A DNA stretch of 64,000 nt, from positions 1,922,001 to 1,986,000 of the forward strand of contig NZ_CP094828.1 in the NCBI RefSeq assembly GCF_022865125.1. Reading direction: 5' to 3'. Positions 26,111 to 35,461 of this stretch are shown here, in pieces. The notes beneath the pieces were generated by a model. It saw nothing but the letters and a program-made list of their open reading frames with translations, searched no databases and was not told the DNA's origin. A program made the position numbers and the translations under genes. Every line of letters starts with the position of its first letter. Within the stretch, counting starts at the first letter, position 1. The DNA comes from Acuticoccus sp. I52.16.1. GTDB lineage: Bacteria > Pseudomonadota > Alphaproteobacteria > Rhizobiales > Amorphaceae.

Positions 26111-27361
26111 GTCGCGGCGCATGCGGCCGCCCGGCCAGTCGAGGTGCTCGAGCGCGGCGTAGACGTCGCGCCGCGCGTCCGCCGGCGTGGCGCCCCGTGC
26201 CACCACCGTCAGCACCCGCCCGCCGTTGGAGAGGACCTCGCCCCCCTCGGGCTTCGTGCCGGAATGGAAGACCGCGGTGCCGGCCGCCGCCACCTCGTCC
26301 AGCCCGCGGATCGGCTCGCCCTTTGCCACCGGTCCGGGATAACCCTCGGCCGCCACCACGACACCCACGGCGCTCTCGTCCGACACCGTCAACGGCGCGC
26401 TCGCCAGGGTGCCCGCAGCGGTGGCATAGAGCAGCTCGAACGGGTCGCTCGTCACCCGCTCCCACATGATCTGGCACTCGGGATCGCCGAAGCGCACGTT
26501 GTACTCGATGAGCTTGGGGCCATCGGCCGTCAGCATCAGCCCCGCATAGAGGACGCCGACATAGGGCGTGCCGTTCTCTGCCAACCAGTCGAGCGTCGGA
26601 CGCACGATGGTCGCCATCGCCTCCTCGCACAGCGCGTCGGTGAAGCCGGGCGCGGGGGAGACGGCGCCCATGCCGCCGGTATTGGGGCCGGCGTCCCCGT
26701 CATAGGCGCGCTTGTAGTCGCGCGCGGAGGCGAATTCGCGCACGACGGCGCCGTCGGACAGCGCGAACAGGCTCACCTCCGGCCCTTCCAGCTTTTCCTC
26801 GATGACGACGCGGTGCCCGGCTTCGCCGAACGCGCCGTCCATGGCGCTGCGAACCGCCGCGGTCGCCTCGTCCATCGTCTCGGCGATGACGACGCCCTTG
26901 CCCGCGGCCAGCCCGTCGGCCTTCACCACCAGCGGCGCGCCCATCGCCGCGACGGCCGCGAGCGCGTCGTCCAGCGTCTCGGCAATGGCCGCCTTGGCGG
27001 TCGGCAGGCCGAGCGCCTCGCATACGCGCTTGGTGTAGGCCTTGGAGGACTCGAGCTGCGCGGCGGCGGCGGAGGGGCCGAACACCCGTCGGCCCGCGGC
27101 GCGCAGCCGGTCGGCGAGGCCTTCGGCCAGCGGCGCCTCCGGGCCGATGACGACGAGGTCCATCGTCGCGGCCGCGGCCTCGATCTCGGCCGGGTCGATC
27201 GCCTCGGCGATGGTGGCGAGGCCGGCATTGGGGCCGCCGGCGAAGGCGAGGTAGGCGACCTTCGGCGAGCGTTTCACCGCCGCGGCGAGCGCGTGCTCCC
27301 GCCCGCCCGAGCCGACGATCAGAACTCGTGCACCCGAAGGCGCCGCAGACGGAGACGACAT
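26099..27361 (-). CDS. purD: Phosphoribosylamine-glycine ligase
   Basis: ATP-grasp enzyme of 420 residues catalysing the second step of purine synthesis, joining 5-phosphoribosylamine and glycine. It begins [16 protein letters not shown] and contains the ATP-grasp motifs [27 protein letters not shown] and [12 protein letters not shown], with metal and ATP ligands in [11 protein letters not shown]. Length agrees with the family (about 420-430). The ATG at 27361 is chosen over an upstream in-frame ATG at 27403 because homology begins soon after it. Its stop codon lies within an 18-bp tandem repeat tract. Confidence 0.95.
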   Translation of the reverse strand: MSSPSAAPSGARVLIVGSGGREHALAAAVKRSPKVAYLAFAGGPNAGLATIAEAIDPAEIEAAAATMDLVVIGPEAPLAEGLADRLRAAGRRVFGPSAAAAQLESSKAYTKRVCEALGLPTAKAAIAETLDDALAAVAAMGAPLVVKADGLAAGKGVVIAETMDEATAAVRSAMDGAFGEAGHRVVIEEKLEGPEVSLFALSDGAVVREFASARDYKRAYDGDAGPNTGGMGAVSPAPGFTDALCEEAMATIVRPTLDWLAENGTPYVGVLYAGLMLTADGPKLIEYNVRFGDPECQIMWERVTSDPFELLYATAAGTLASAPLTVSDESAVGVVVAAEGYPGPVAKGEPIRGLDEVAAAGTAVFHSGTKPEGGEVLSNGGRVLTVVARGATPADARRDVYAALEHLDWPGGRMRRDIAS

Positions 27362-27444
27362 GCCGCGAAGGATCCTGTGTGCGTGTGATTTGCGAGCCGT
27401 CATAGACCATGCGAGGTCAGGAGGCGAACACCGGAGGATGGACC

Positions 27445-28383
27445 GTGGTAACGCGTGTGGACCAGGGGCGTGTGGCCGACGCCCCAGCGCAGAATTTCGT
27501 CGACCGGGTGCTGCCGCAGGCGCTGCGCCCCTATGCCCGCCTGGCGCGGCTCGACCGGCCGATCGGCTGGTGGCTGCTGCTGTGGCCGGGCTGGTGGAGC
27601 GTGGCGCTGGCCGGTGTCGCCCTCGGCGCGCCGCCCGACGTGTGGCATCTGGTGCTGCTGCTGGTCGGCGCGGTGGTGATGCGCGGTGCCGGCTGCACCT
27701 ACAACGACATCCTCGACCGAGACATCGACGCGCGCGTCGAACGCACCCGATCGCGACCGATCCCGTCCGGCCAGGTGAAGGTCGAGGCGGCGATGCTGTT
27801 CATGCTGGGGCTGGCGTTCGTCGGCCTCGCGGTGGTGCTGCAATTCAACGCCTTCACGATCGTCCTGTCGTTCGGCTCGCTGGTGATCGTGGCGCTCTAC
27901 CCACTCGCCAAGCGCGTCACGGACTTCCCGCAGGTGGTGCTGGGGTTCGCCTTCTCGTGGGCGGCCCTGGTCGGCTGGGCGGCGACATTCGGCAGCCTCT
28001 CCGCAGCGCCGGTGCTCATCTATGTCGGGTCGATCTTCTGGACGGTGGGGTACGACACGATCTACGCGCACCAGGATCGGCGCGACGATGCCATCATCGG
28101 CGTGCGCTCCACGGCGCGGCTCTTCGGCGGGCACAGCAAGCCGGCGGTGGGCGGGGTCTACGCCATCGCCGTGGCGCTGTTCGCGGCGGCGACCTACCTC
28201 GCCGGCGGTGGTGTGCTGGCGTTCGCGGGGCTGGCGGCGTTCGCGGCACACCTGGCGCAGCAGGTGACGCGCCTGTCGCCGGACGATCCGGCCGCCTGCC
28301 TCGCCGCGTTCCGGTCCAATCGCTGGGCCGGCTGGCTCTTCTTCGCCGGCCTGGTGGCCGACGGGGTGTTCGCCTCGATCTGA
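27445..28383 (+). CDS. ubiA: 4-hydroxybenzoate polyprenyltransferase
   Basis: Integral membrane prenyltransferase of 312 residues for ubiquinone synthesis, with 8-9 membrane helices. It carries the two Asp-rich prenyl-diphosphate motifs, NDILDRDID in GCTYNDILDRD and YAHQDRRDD. Family marks RLDRPIGWWLLLWPGWW and RPIPSG are present. The GTG at 27445, with GGAGG 7 bases upstream, is preferred over a further open extension to 27409. Divergent from purD. Confidence 0.93.
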   Translation: MVTRVDQGRVADAPAQNFVDRVLPQALRPYARLARLDRPIGWWLLLWPGWWSVALAGVALGAPPDVWHLVLLLVGAVVMRGAGCTYNDILDRDIDARVERTRSRPIPSGQVKVEAAMLFMLGLAFVGLAVVLQFNAFTIVLSFGSLVIVALYPLAKRVTDFPQVVLGFAFSWAALVGWAATFGSLSAAPVLIYVGSIFWTVGYDTIYAHQDRRDDAIIGVRSTARLFGGHSKPAVGGVYAIAVALFAAATYLAGGGVLAFAGLAAFAAHLAQQVTRLSPDDPAACLAAFRSNRWAGWLFFAGLVADGVFASI

Positions 28384-28389
28384 GCGGGA

Positions 28390-28424
28390 GGGCGCGTGCC
28401 GCCCCCCGTCGGTGGATCGCGCCC
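28390..28424. terminator. Short hairpin between ubiA and the protease gene
   Basis: GGGCGCG (28390-28396) and CGCGCCC (28418-28424) form a 7-bp stem in the 46-bp gap between two convergent genes. No T-run; weak candidate for a shared transcription end. Confidence 0.3.
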
Positions 28425-28429
28425 CTCGG

Positions 28430-30559
28430 TCAGAGGATGAAGTCGTCGGCCGAGAGGTCGGCCAGGGTGGCGCCCTCCACCGTGAGGCCGTCTTCCCGGC
28501 CGAAGGTGATGTGGACGCCGCGCCCGGTCTGCACCATCGCGCCGGTGAGCGCCGCGTAGGTCCCGAGCGACAGCGCGGCGAGATGGATCTTGTCCACGCC
28601 CGGCTCGAAATCGCGGATCGTGTCGTTCCCTTGGTCGGGACCGACGACGAAGCGGTCCGCCCCGCGCCCCCCGATCAGCAGATCCGTGCCGGTTCCGCCC
28701 CGCAGATTGTCGCGCCCGGCGTTGCCGAACAGGACGTCGTTGCCGTCCTGTCCGAGGAGCACGTCGTTGCCGCCTTCGCCGCGGACGACGTCGGCGCCCC
28801 GGCCGCCGCGGATCCGATCGTCGCCCTCGCCGCCCGACAGCGCGTTGCGCCCCGCGTTGCCGAGGATGAAGTTGGCCCGCGCATCACCGGTCACGTCGAG
28901 CCCCGCGGTGCCCGTCAGCGCCGCGACCTCGACGTTGCGGTAGGCGCCGAGGTCGATGTCGACGGTGGCGGAGCGCACCAGGTCGACCCCCTCGCCCGCC
29001 GCCTCGACGATGCGATCGCCCCGTTGGTCGACGACGTAGACGTCGTTGCCGGAGCCACCTTCCATCGTGTCGGCGCCCGGCCCTCCGTCCAGCGTGTCGT
29101 TCCCCGCGCCGCCGGCGAGCGTGTCGCCCCCGGCATTGCCGGAGAGGAGGTTGGCGAGGCCGTTGCCGCCGATGGCGTCCGCGCCCGACCCGCCGGACGC
29201 GTTCTCGATCGCGACCCCGCCGGCGATGGTGAAGCCACCGTAGATCCCCGCCGCGTAGGACACGACGCCCCCGCCGGTCGCAGCGGAACCGGTGATGGTC
29301 GCGGCGGTGAGGTCGATCACCGTGGCGCGGGTGCCGGCGGCGGCGATGGTGTCGACCCCGCCGGTGTCCCAGATGGTGGCGTAGCCGGTGCCGGGGGCGT
29401 TGGTCATGGGCAGGGTGTAGGTGTCATTCCCGGCGTTGTGGGTGGTGTCGGCACCGTATTTCTTCTGGATCAGGGCGATGTCGAGCGCGGCGGGCGTGAG
29501 ATTGAATCCGTAGCGCTGGTCCGGCGACGGGCCGGACGGCCCGTCCCACCAACCGTCGTTGTAGGACATGACGGTGAAGACGCCCTGATCGAGGCTGGGG
29601 CCGCCGGTCGCGCCGGCCATGATGGTGGAGCCGCCACCGTCGTCGTGCGGGTGGGCGAGGCCCAGGCCATGCCCGAACTCGTGCAGGAAGGTGAGGAAGG
29701 TGTTGGATCCGGCCGCCAGGAGGCCACCCGCGGCATCGGACCAGAGGTCGGCGCCGTCGTTGAACCAGCCGACGCCCTCCTGCCAGCCGAGCGAGGGGTC
29801 GGGCGGGTTGAACCAGCCGAGCGCATCGCCGCCGGGATTCTTCGTCAGGATGAAGTCGGCCGTGCCGGCGCTCGCGACCTCCACGAAGCTCAGGTTGGAG
29901 ACGTCCTCGTAGGTGCCGAGCGCCTCGAACACCTGGGCGCGCTCGTAGGGGGTCCAGTCGGCATCGTTGCGGCTACCGTCGAAGCTCTCGCCGCCCCGCG
30001 CGAAGTAGACCGCGACCGTGGTCCCCGCGACGCGCACGCCCCAGTCGATCGCCTCCAGAGGGTCTGCGGCGTCGGCCTGGGTGACCTTGAGCCGGTAGCC
30101 ACCGGAATCGTTGGCGTAATAGGAGCCGGGGACGACGTAATAGGTCGCATCCTCGGCGAAGCCGATGGTGAGCGCGGCGTCGAGGCCGACCGCGTCGTCG
30201 TTCTCGGCGACGACGTTGCCGCGCGCGTCGACCAGGGTGAGGTAGGGATCGGACAGGCGCACGCCCGCGATGCGCACCGCGCTCAGGGTGATGTCGTACG
30301 TCTCGCCGGCGACGAAGTCGAACGCGTACCAGTCTTCGTCGATCGACGGGTGGTCGGGATTGCGGCGCACGACGATGGAGCCGAGGACCGGCGTGTCCAG
30401 GGCCAGGGGGGCCGCGGTCGCCGGTGTGTCGCCAGGGTCGCCGCGGTTGACGGCGGACGGGGCGGGGCCGGCCGGGCGCGGCTGGGGTGCGGCCTGCCCG
30501 CCGGGGGCAGGTTCGGTGTCGCGCGCCGAGGGTGCGCCGGTCGAGATCGTCCCTGCCAT
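28430..30559 (-). CDS. Serralysin-like M10 metalloprotease with PPC domain and RTX repeats
   Basis: Secreted zinc protease of 709 residues. Residues about 60-160 look like a bacterial pre-peptidase C-terminal (PPC) beta domain (IDEDWYAFDFVAGETYD). The catalytic domain follows, with the zinc motif HEFGHGLGLAHP starting at residue 293 and a Met-turn in FTVMSYNDG. A peptidase M10 C-terminal region and RTX nonapeptides (GGEGDDRIRGGRGADVV and others) occupy roughly residues 430-660, ending in a short hydrophobic tail (ADDFIL) typical of type I secretion signals. No N-terminal signal peptide. No type I secretion genes are in the window. Confidence 0.9.
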   Translation of the reverse strand: MAGTISTGAPSARDTEPAPGGQAAPQPRPAGPAPSAVNRGDPGDTPATAAPLALDTPVLGSIVVRRNPDHPSIDEDWYAFDFVAGETYDITLSAVRIAGVRLSDPYLTLVDARGNVVAENDDAVGLDAALTIGFAEDATYYVVPGSYYANDSGGYRLKVTQADAADPLEAIDWGVRVAGTTVAVYFARGGESFDGSRNDADWTPYERAQVFEALGTYEDVSNLSFVEVASAGTADFILTKNPGGDALGWFNPPDPSLGWQEGVGWFNDGADLWSDAAGGLLAAGSNTFLTFLHEFGHGLGLAHPHDDGGGSTIMAGATGGPSLDQGVFTVMSYNDGWWDGPSGPSPDQRYGFNLTPAALDIALIQKKYGADTTHNAGNDTYTLPMTNAPGTGYATIWDTGGVDTIAAAGTRATVIDLTAATITGSAATGGGVVSYAAGIYGGFTIAGGVAIENASGGSGADAIGGNGLANLLSGNAGGDTLAGGAGNDTLDGGPGADTMEGGSGNDVYVVDQRGDRIVEAAGEGVDLVRSATVDIDLGAYRNVEVAALTGTAGLDVTGDARANFILGNAGRNALSGGEGDDRIRGGRGADVVRGEGGNDVLLGQDGNDVLFGNAGRDNLRGGTGTDLLIGGRGADRFVVGPDQGNDTIRDFEPGVDKIHLAALSLGTYAALTGAMVQTGRGVHITFGREDGLTVEGATLADLSADDFIL

Positions 30560-30907
30560 CAGGTACTCTTATACCGTGGAAGCGCTGCCGATCCCGCGCA
30601 ATCTAGGCGCTTTTTCGACGAGCCGAATCTATCACTGCGCGCATCGCCGCAACAGGCATCGCACGCTAAAGTCAGCTACCGGGAAATGACGGTGGGTTCG
30701 ATTTCCATGCGCACCATGGCGCCGGATCGCACCAGATCGCGGCCGAGCGAGCGGCAGCGGAGCACCCGCGGCGAACGGGCGGCGTGCGATACGTCGTAAG
30801 CCCGGCGCGAGGCGGTCGGGCGGGAGGTCAGCGTCGGGCGAGGCCGGCGCGGGGGAGGCGAGGGTCGGAATGCCCGGCGCGCCTCGGCGGGCGCCCCGGC
30901 GGGTGTC
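30560..30907. other. Intergenic region upstream of the protease gene
   Basis: About 348 bp between two minus-strand genes. The right half (about 30780-30907) is extremely GC-rich; the part next to the protease start (30560-30690) is less so and should contain its promoter. No gene, RNA or repeat is recognised. Confidence 0.4.
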
Positions 30908-31510
30908 TCAGCGTGCGGCGCTGCGGTGCACGTCGGCGGCGCGGCGCTTGCGGCCGTAGCGGGAGCGGCGGCCGACCAGCGCGGAGCCCCGGCGGCGCGG
31001 CGAAGGCCGCTCGGCCAGCACCACGCCCATCGCGGTCAGCTCGGCGTGCACGCTGCCGTCTTCGTTGACGGCCAGCAGCGGCAGGTTCAGCGCCTTGGCC
31101 CAGGCCTGCCACTCCCGCGCCACGGTCGCAGCCTCGGTCGAGGTGGACAGCGGGATCGACAGACGCGGATTCTCGTGCACCAGGGTCAGGTTGAAGACCG
31201 GCTCGCCGTCACCGCTGCGCACCGCGACGCCCACCCCCCGGAAGGAGGAGACCGGCCGGGTGGAGATCCCGTCCGAGGCCGCCGCCATTTGGGTGACGTT
31301 CAGGGTGTGATTGGCAACCTCCAGCGCAACCGTCGTGTCGGCATCGCCGCTCATGAGGCCCTCGATCTTGCGCGGCGCGGTCGGCCGGCGGACACCCATG
31401 CGGTGTGGCTCCATGTCGTTGTCCGGCACCCAGCGGAAGGCGGACAGCGGGGCACGGACGGTCGCGATATGAACGGCATCGGGGGTCGACTGGCAGGCGG
31501 TGGCGTTCAT
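30908..31510 (-). CDS. DUF6101-like hypothetical protein
   Basis: Cytoplasmic protein of 200 residues, no signal peptide or membrane segment. The middle and end match my recollection of the rhizobial DUF6101 family: a FRGVGVAVR segment, LVHENPRLSIPLS, an REWQAWAKALNLPLL motif and a very basic C-terminus (PSPRRRGSALVGRRSR). The last 30 residues are rich in arginine, which could bind nucleic acid or membrane. Function unknown. It is divergent from pmbA. Confidence 0.7.
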   Translation of the reverse strand: MNATACQSTPDAVHIATVRAPLSAFRWVPDNDMEPHRMGVRRPTAPRKIEGLMSGDADTTVALEVANHTLNVTQMAAASDGISTRPVSSFRGVGVAVRSGDGEPVFNLTLVHENPRLSIPLSTSTEAATVAREWQAWAKALNLPLLAVNEDGSVHAELTAMGVVLAERPSPRRRGSALVGRRSRYGRKRRAADVHRSAAR

Positions 31511-31708
31511 GGGGCGTCTCTTCGAAACGTGAACTCGTCGGATGAAGAGAGACTACCCCCGCCGCTTTTCGTCTCGGCTAAGTGCGAATGGTGAATCCGG
31601 AGGCCGCTGTTGAGAGAGGCGTAACCTTGTCCGAGCGGGACCCGCAGAATGCCTGGAGGTTGGGTGAACGCCTTGCCGTGGCGATTCAGGCTTCCTAAAC
31701 CCTATTCG

Positions 31709-33064
31709 ATGCCAAACCCCACTGCGTTCTCAAACACTGCCGATCTGACCAGCCTCGCGGAGGCCGCGCTCGACGCGGCCAAGGCCGCCGGTGCGGATGC
31801 GGCCGATACGGTGGTCGCCGCCGGCACGTCCACGGCGGTGACCCTGCGCAACGGCGTGACCGAGGAGGTCGAGCGCTCCGAAGGCGCGGAGATCGGCCTT
31901 CGCGTCTTCGTCGGCGCCCGCAGCGCCCTGGTGGGGGTCGCCGACCAGCGCGACCTCGCCGAAGCCGCCGCCCGGGCCGTCGCCATGGCCAAGGCGGCCC
32001 CGGAGGACGACACCGTCGCCCTCGCCCCGGCCGACCAACTCGCCAAACCGCCCTTCCCGGACCTCGACCTCGACGACGGCGTGGAGCCGGACGTCGACGC
32101 GCTGACCGCCCGCGCGCGCACGATGGAAGAGGCGATGCTGGCCGTCGCCGGCGTCACCAACTCCAACGGCGTGTCGGCGGGGGCACGGCGGGCGACGCGG
32201 GTGCTCGCGACCAGCACCGGCTTCCTCGCCGCCTACGGCGCGACGATGCATCACCAGAGCGCGACGGCGATCGCCGGCGACGGCACGCGGATGGAACGCG
32301 ACAGCTGGTCGAGCGTGCGCCGGCACCTGGCGGACCTCGCCGCGGCGGACGAGATCGGCCGCATCGCCGCCGAGCGCACCGTGCGCAAGCTCGACGCGCG
32401 ACAGCTCACCACGCGCCGCGGCACCATCATCTTCGAGCCGCGCGCGGCGTCCGGGTTCGTCGGGCACCTCCTGTCGGCCGTCAACGGCGCGGCGGTGGCG
32501 CGGGGGGCCAGCATCCTCGCCGGAAAGCGCGGCACCGAGGTGATGGCCGACACGATCACCATCCGCGACGACCCGGCATTGCCGCGCGGCCGCGCCTCCC
32601 GCCCGTTCGACGGCGAGGGCCTCGCCGCCGCTGCGGTCGACATCGTCTCCGGTGGCACTCTCCAGGCCTACATCCTGGACCTGTCCACCGCGCGGCGTCT
32701 GGGCGAGACGTCCAACGGGCGCGCCGCCCGCGGCACCGGCTCACCGAGCCCGGCGCCGACCAACGTCACGGTCACCGGCGGCTCGGGCGACCTCGCGGCG
32801 CTGATGGCGGAGGCGGGGTCGGGCGTGCTGGTGACGGATCTGATCGGCATGGGCGCGAACGTCGTCAACGGCAATTATTCGCGCGGCGCGGCCGGGTTCT
32901 GGTTCGAGAACGGCGAGATCGCCTACCCGGTCGCGGAGATCACCGTCGCCGGGTCGCTGGCGCAGATGTTCGCCGCCGCCCGCTTCGGAGACGACGCGCC
33001 GGGCCTCGCCTCGGTGGACGCCCCCTCGATCGCCATCGCGGGAATGACGATCGGTGGCCGCTGA
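31709..33064 (+). CDS. pmbA: TldD/PmbA-family metalloprotease subunit
   Basis: Protein of 451 residues (E. coli PmbA/TldE is 450). In the TldD/TldE pair the TldD partner carries the active site and PmbA is the companion that helps clear or process peptides. Family features are the N-terminal TSTAVTLRNGVTEEVERSEG, GLRVFVGARSALV and the C-terminal LVTDLIGMGANVVNGNYSRG and GFWFENGEIAYPVAEITVAG. A 60-base upstream extension is open, but the ATG at 31709 fits the family. Its end overlaps the phosphatase gene by 11 bp. Confidence 0.9.
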   Translation: MPNPTAFSNTADLTSLAEAALDAAKAAGADAADTVVAAGTSTAVTLRNGVTEEVERSEGAEIGLRVFVGARSALVGVADQRDLAEAAARAVAMAKAAPEDDTVALAPADQLAKPPFPDLDLDDGVEPDVDALTARARTMEEAMLAVAGVTNSNGVSAGARRATRVLATSTGFLAAYGATMHHQSATAIAGDGTRMERDSWSSVRRHLADLAAADEIGRIAAERTVRKLDARQLTTRRGTIIFEPRAASGFVGHLLSAVNGAAVARGASILAGKRGTEVMADTITIRDDPALPRGRASRPFDGEGLAAAAVDIVSGGTLQAYILDLSTARRLGETSNGRAARGTGSPSPAPTNVTVTGGSGDLAALMAEAGSGVLVTDLIGMGANVVNGNYSRGAAGFWFENGEIAYPVAEITVAGSLAQMFAAARFGDDAPGLASVDAPSIAIAGMTIGGR

Positions 33065-33830
33065 GAGCGATCTCGACCTCCTGGTGCGCGCCGTGCGCCG
33101 GGCGGGGCAGGTCGCCCTCGCGTGGCGAGGAACGGCGCGCAGCTGGTCCAAGGCCGACGGTTCGCCGGTGTCGGAGGCGGACCTCGCCGCCAACGACGCG
33201 TTGCAGGACGTCCTGTGCGCCGCCCGGCCGGACTACGGCTGGCTGTCGGAAGAGAACGGCGGCAAGTCCGGCTCGGGGCGGAGCTTCGTCGTCGACCCGA
33301 TCGACGGCACCCGAGCCTACGTCGCCGGCGGCAGCGACTGGACGGTCGTCGCGGCGGTGCTCGATGGGGGCCGGCCGGTCGCGGGGGCGATTTTCCGGCC
33401 GGTCGTCGGCACACTCTATAGTGCAGCGCGCGGCGGCGGGGCGATGCGCGACGGCCGCCCGGCGAAAGTCTCGCGCCATGCGGGCCTGCAGGCGGCGCGC
33501 GTCGCCATGCCGGCGCCGCTCTACCGCGACGGACCGTTCCAAGAGGCCGGCGTGGAGCGGGCGAAGTACATCTCGTCGATGGCGCTGCGGCTGGCCAAGG
33601 CGGGCGACGGACGGCTCGACGCGGTCATCACCAAGCAAGGCCCGCACCATTGGGACCTTGCGGCGGCCGACCTCTTCGTGCACGAGGCTGGCGGTACGTT
33701 GACTGACCTGGCAGGCGAGACGCTGGACTATGCGGCCGAAACCACGAGCCATGGCGCGATCGTCGCCGGAAGTCCCGACCTGTCGGACTCCTTGCGGCGC
33801 CTGGCGGCCGGCCACGATCCCGCAATGTAA
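33054..33830 (+). CDS. Inositol-monophosphatase-family phosphatase (CysQ-like)
   Basis: Lithium-sensitive-type phosphatase of 258 residues, probably a 3'(2'),5'-bisphosphate nucleotidase or inositol monophosphatase. It has the metal-site motifs WLSEEN, VDPIDGTRAYVAG and the later HWDLAAADLFVHEAGG. The start is a GTG inside the end of pmbA. The neighbourhood (pmbA, DUF4170, waaA, lpxK) is common in alphaproteobacteria. The sequence does not decide between the nucleotidase and the inositol phosphatase. Confidence 0.87.
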   Translation: MAAESDLDLLVRAVRRAGQVALAWRGTARSWSKADGSPVSEADLAANDALQDVLCAARPDYGWLSEENGGKSGSGRSFVVDPIDGTRAYVAGGSDWTVVAAVLDGGRPVAGAIFRPVVGTLYSAARGGGAMRDGRPAKVSRHAGLQAARVAMPAPLYRDGPFQEAGVERAKYISSMALRLAKAGDGRLDAVITKQGPHHWDLAAADLFVHEAGGTLTDLAGETLDYAAETTSHGAIVAGSPDLSDSLRRLAAGHDPAM

Positions 33831-33887
33831 TCGACTGTAATTTCTGGCGACGTTACTTCCCGATACGTTAACATAAACGGAACGGAC

Positions 33888-34121
33888 ATGGCGGACAAGC
33901 AGCTTCTTCATCTCGTCATCGGCGGCGAGCTGGCCGACCCCACGGGCGTGACTTTCCGTGATCTCGAGGATGTCGACATCGTCGGCGTCTTCCCCAACTA
34001 CGCCGAGGCACACAAAGCGTGGCAGAAAAAGGCGCAGCAGACGGTGGACAATGCGCACATGCGCTACTTCATCGTCCACCTTCACCGCCTGCTCGACCCG
34101 GAGACCGGCCAGCCCGCGTGA
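33888..34121 (+). CDS. DUF4170 family protein
   Basis: Small protein of 77 residues, starting MADKQLLHLVIGGE, with a central VGVFPNYAEAHKAWQKKAQ segment and an IVHLHRLLDPETG end. This matches the alphaproteobacterial DUF4170 family, function unknown. It overlaps the waaA start (GTGA), suggesting it is translated together with the Kdo transferase. Confidence 0.85.
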   Translation: MADKQLLHLVIGGELADPTGVTFRDLEDVDIVGVFPNYAEAHKAWQKKAQQTVDNAHMRYFIVHLHRLLDPETGQPA

Positions 34122-35461
34122 CGGGCCTCGTCTGGTCGCTCTACGGGGCGGTCGGCCGGGCCGCCGCGCCGCTCGCACGGCGCTATCTGGCACGCCGGGT
34201 CCTCCGCGGTAAGGAAGACCCCGCGCGCCTCGACGAGAAACGCGGCGTCGCCTCGCTGCCGGCGTTCGGCGAGGCCCCGCTCTGGATCCACGCCGTCAGC
34301 ATCGGCGAGAGCGTCGCGGCGCTGACCTTGGCGCAGCGGCTCGCCGCGCGCGGCTGGCCCATCCTCCTCACCACGTCGACCCCCGCGGCCGCGGCGCGCC
34401 TGGCCCCGGCGCTGACGGACCGCATCGTCCAGCAATATGCTCCGCTGGACGCGCCGCCCTTCGTGGCGCGCTTCCTGGCGCACTGGCGCCCGGCCGCGGC
34501 GATCTTCATCGAGTCCGAGATCTGGCCGACGACGCTGCGGGCCCTTGCCCGGCGCGGCATCCCCCTGGCCCACGTCAACGCCCGCCTGTCGGACCGCTCG
34601 TTCGCCGGCTGGCAGCGCTGGAGCGGACTCGCCCGTCCGCTCTTCGAGGCGATCGACCTGGCGCTCGCCCAGTCTCCCGAGCAGGCCCGCCGGTTCGGCG
34701 CCCTCGGCGCCCGTCGCGCGACATCGACCGGGAACATCAAGTTCGATGCCGCCCCGCCCGAGGCCGACCCCGAGGCCGCCGCGGACCTCGCCGCCGTGAT
34801 CGGCGATCGGCCGGTGTGGCTCGCCGCCAGCACCCACCCCGGCGAGGACGAGGTGGTGCTCGCCGCCCACCGCAGCCTCGCCGCGCGCTGGCCGAACGTG
34901 CTGACCATCATCGCCCCCCGCCACATCGACCGCGGGACCGGCGTGGCGGAGCTGGCGTCGGCCGCCGGCCCGGTCACGCGGCGCAGCGCAGGCGCAGGGC
35001 CCACCGGCGCCATCTACATCGCCGATACCATGGGCGAACTCGCCACCCTGTTCGACGTGGTCGGCACGGTGCTGCTGGGCGCGTCGCTGCGACCCTATGG
35101 CGGGCACAACCCGGCCGAGCCGGCCGCCTTCGGCGCCGCCCTCCTGACCGGGCCGACCCACGGCGTGATGTTCGAACCCTTCCTCGCCGCCGGCGCCGCC
35201 CGCCTCGTCGACGATGCGACCTTGGCCGACGCGGTCGGCGAACTCCTGGCCGACCCGGCCGAGCGAGCACGTCGCGGCGAGCTCTCCCGCACCGTGCTCG
35301 AGGCCGAGCGCGGCGCCGTCGACCGGACCATGGACGCGCTCGCCGCATGGCTTCCCGGCCGCCTCGCCGCACGATCGCCCGCCGCGCGGGCCGCCCCGGC
35401 CGTGCGGGGCGACACGGGCGGCACGGGCGACAATGCCGACGTCGACGGGGGGGCGACGTGA
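34118..35461 (+). CDS. waaA: 3-deoxy-D-manno-octulosonic acid (Kdo) transferase
   Basis: GT30 enzyme of 447 residues that transfers Kdo from CMP-Kdo to lipid A precursor at the inner membrane. An N-terminal membrane anchor is followed by IWIHAVSIGE-like residues (LWIHAVSIGES), the catalytic IFIESEIWPTTL, TGNIKFD and the C-terminal YGGHNPAEPAAFG. The GTG start overlaps the DUF4170 stop and the end overlaps lpxK, both by 4 bp. The last 45 residues are an Ala/Gly/Asp-rich extension beyond the catalytic domain. Confidence 0.93.
   Translation: MTGLVWSLYGAVGRAAAPLARRYLARRVLRGKEDPARLDEKRGVASLPAFGEAPLWIHAVSIGESVAALTLAQRLAARGWPILLTTSTPAAAARLAPALTDRIVQQYAPLDAPPFVARFLAHWRPAAAIFIESEIWPTTLRALARRGIPLAHVNARLSDRSFAGWQRWSGLARPLFEAIDLALAQSPEQARRFGALGARRATSTGNIKFDAAPPEADPEAAADLAAVIGDRPVWLAASTHPGEDEVVLAAHRSLAARWPNVLTIIAPRHIDRGTGVAELASAAGPVTRRSAGAGPTGAIYIADTMGELATLFDVVGTVLLGASLRPYGGHNPAEPAAFGAALLTGPTHGVMFEPFLAAGAARLVDDATLADAVGELLADPAERARRGELSRTVLEAERGAVDRTMDALAAWLPGRLAARSPAARAAPAVRGDTGGTGDNADVDGGAT

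Noticed and set aside
25914-26630. A minus-strand frame reading through the tandem repeat
   Set aside because: It is out of frame with purD and encodes only repeated Ser/Arg/Pro peptides without a start site.
27362-27444. A riboswitch or PurR site between purD and ubiA
   Set aside because: The gap is short, GC-rich and without a recognisable aptamer or operator.
28412-30799. A 795-codon plus-strand frame
   Set aside because: Antisense shadow of the serralysin-like protease, with repeated Val/Arg/Gly/Asp composition mirroring RTX codons.
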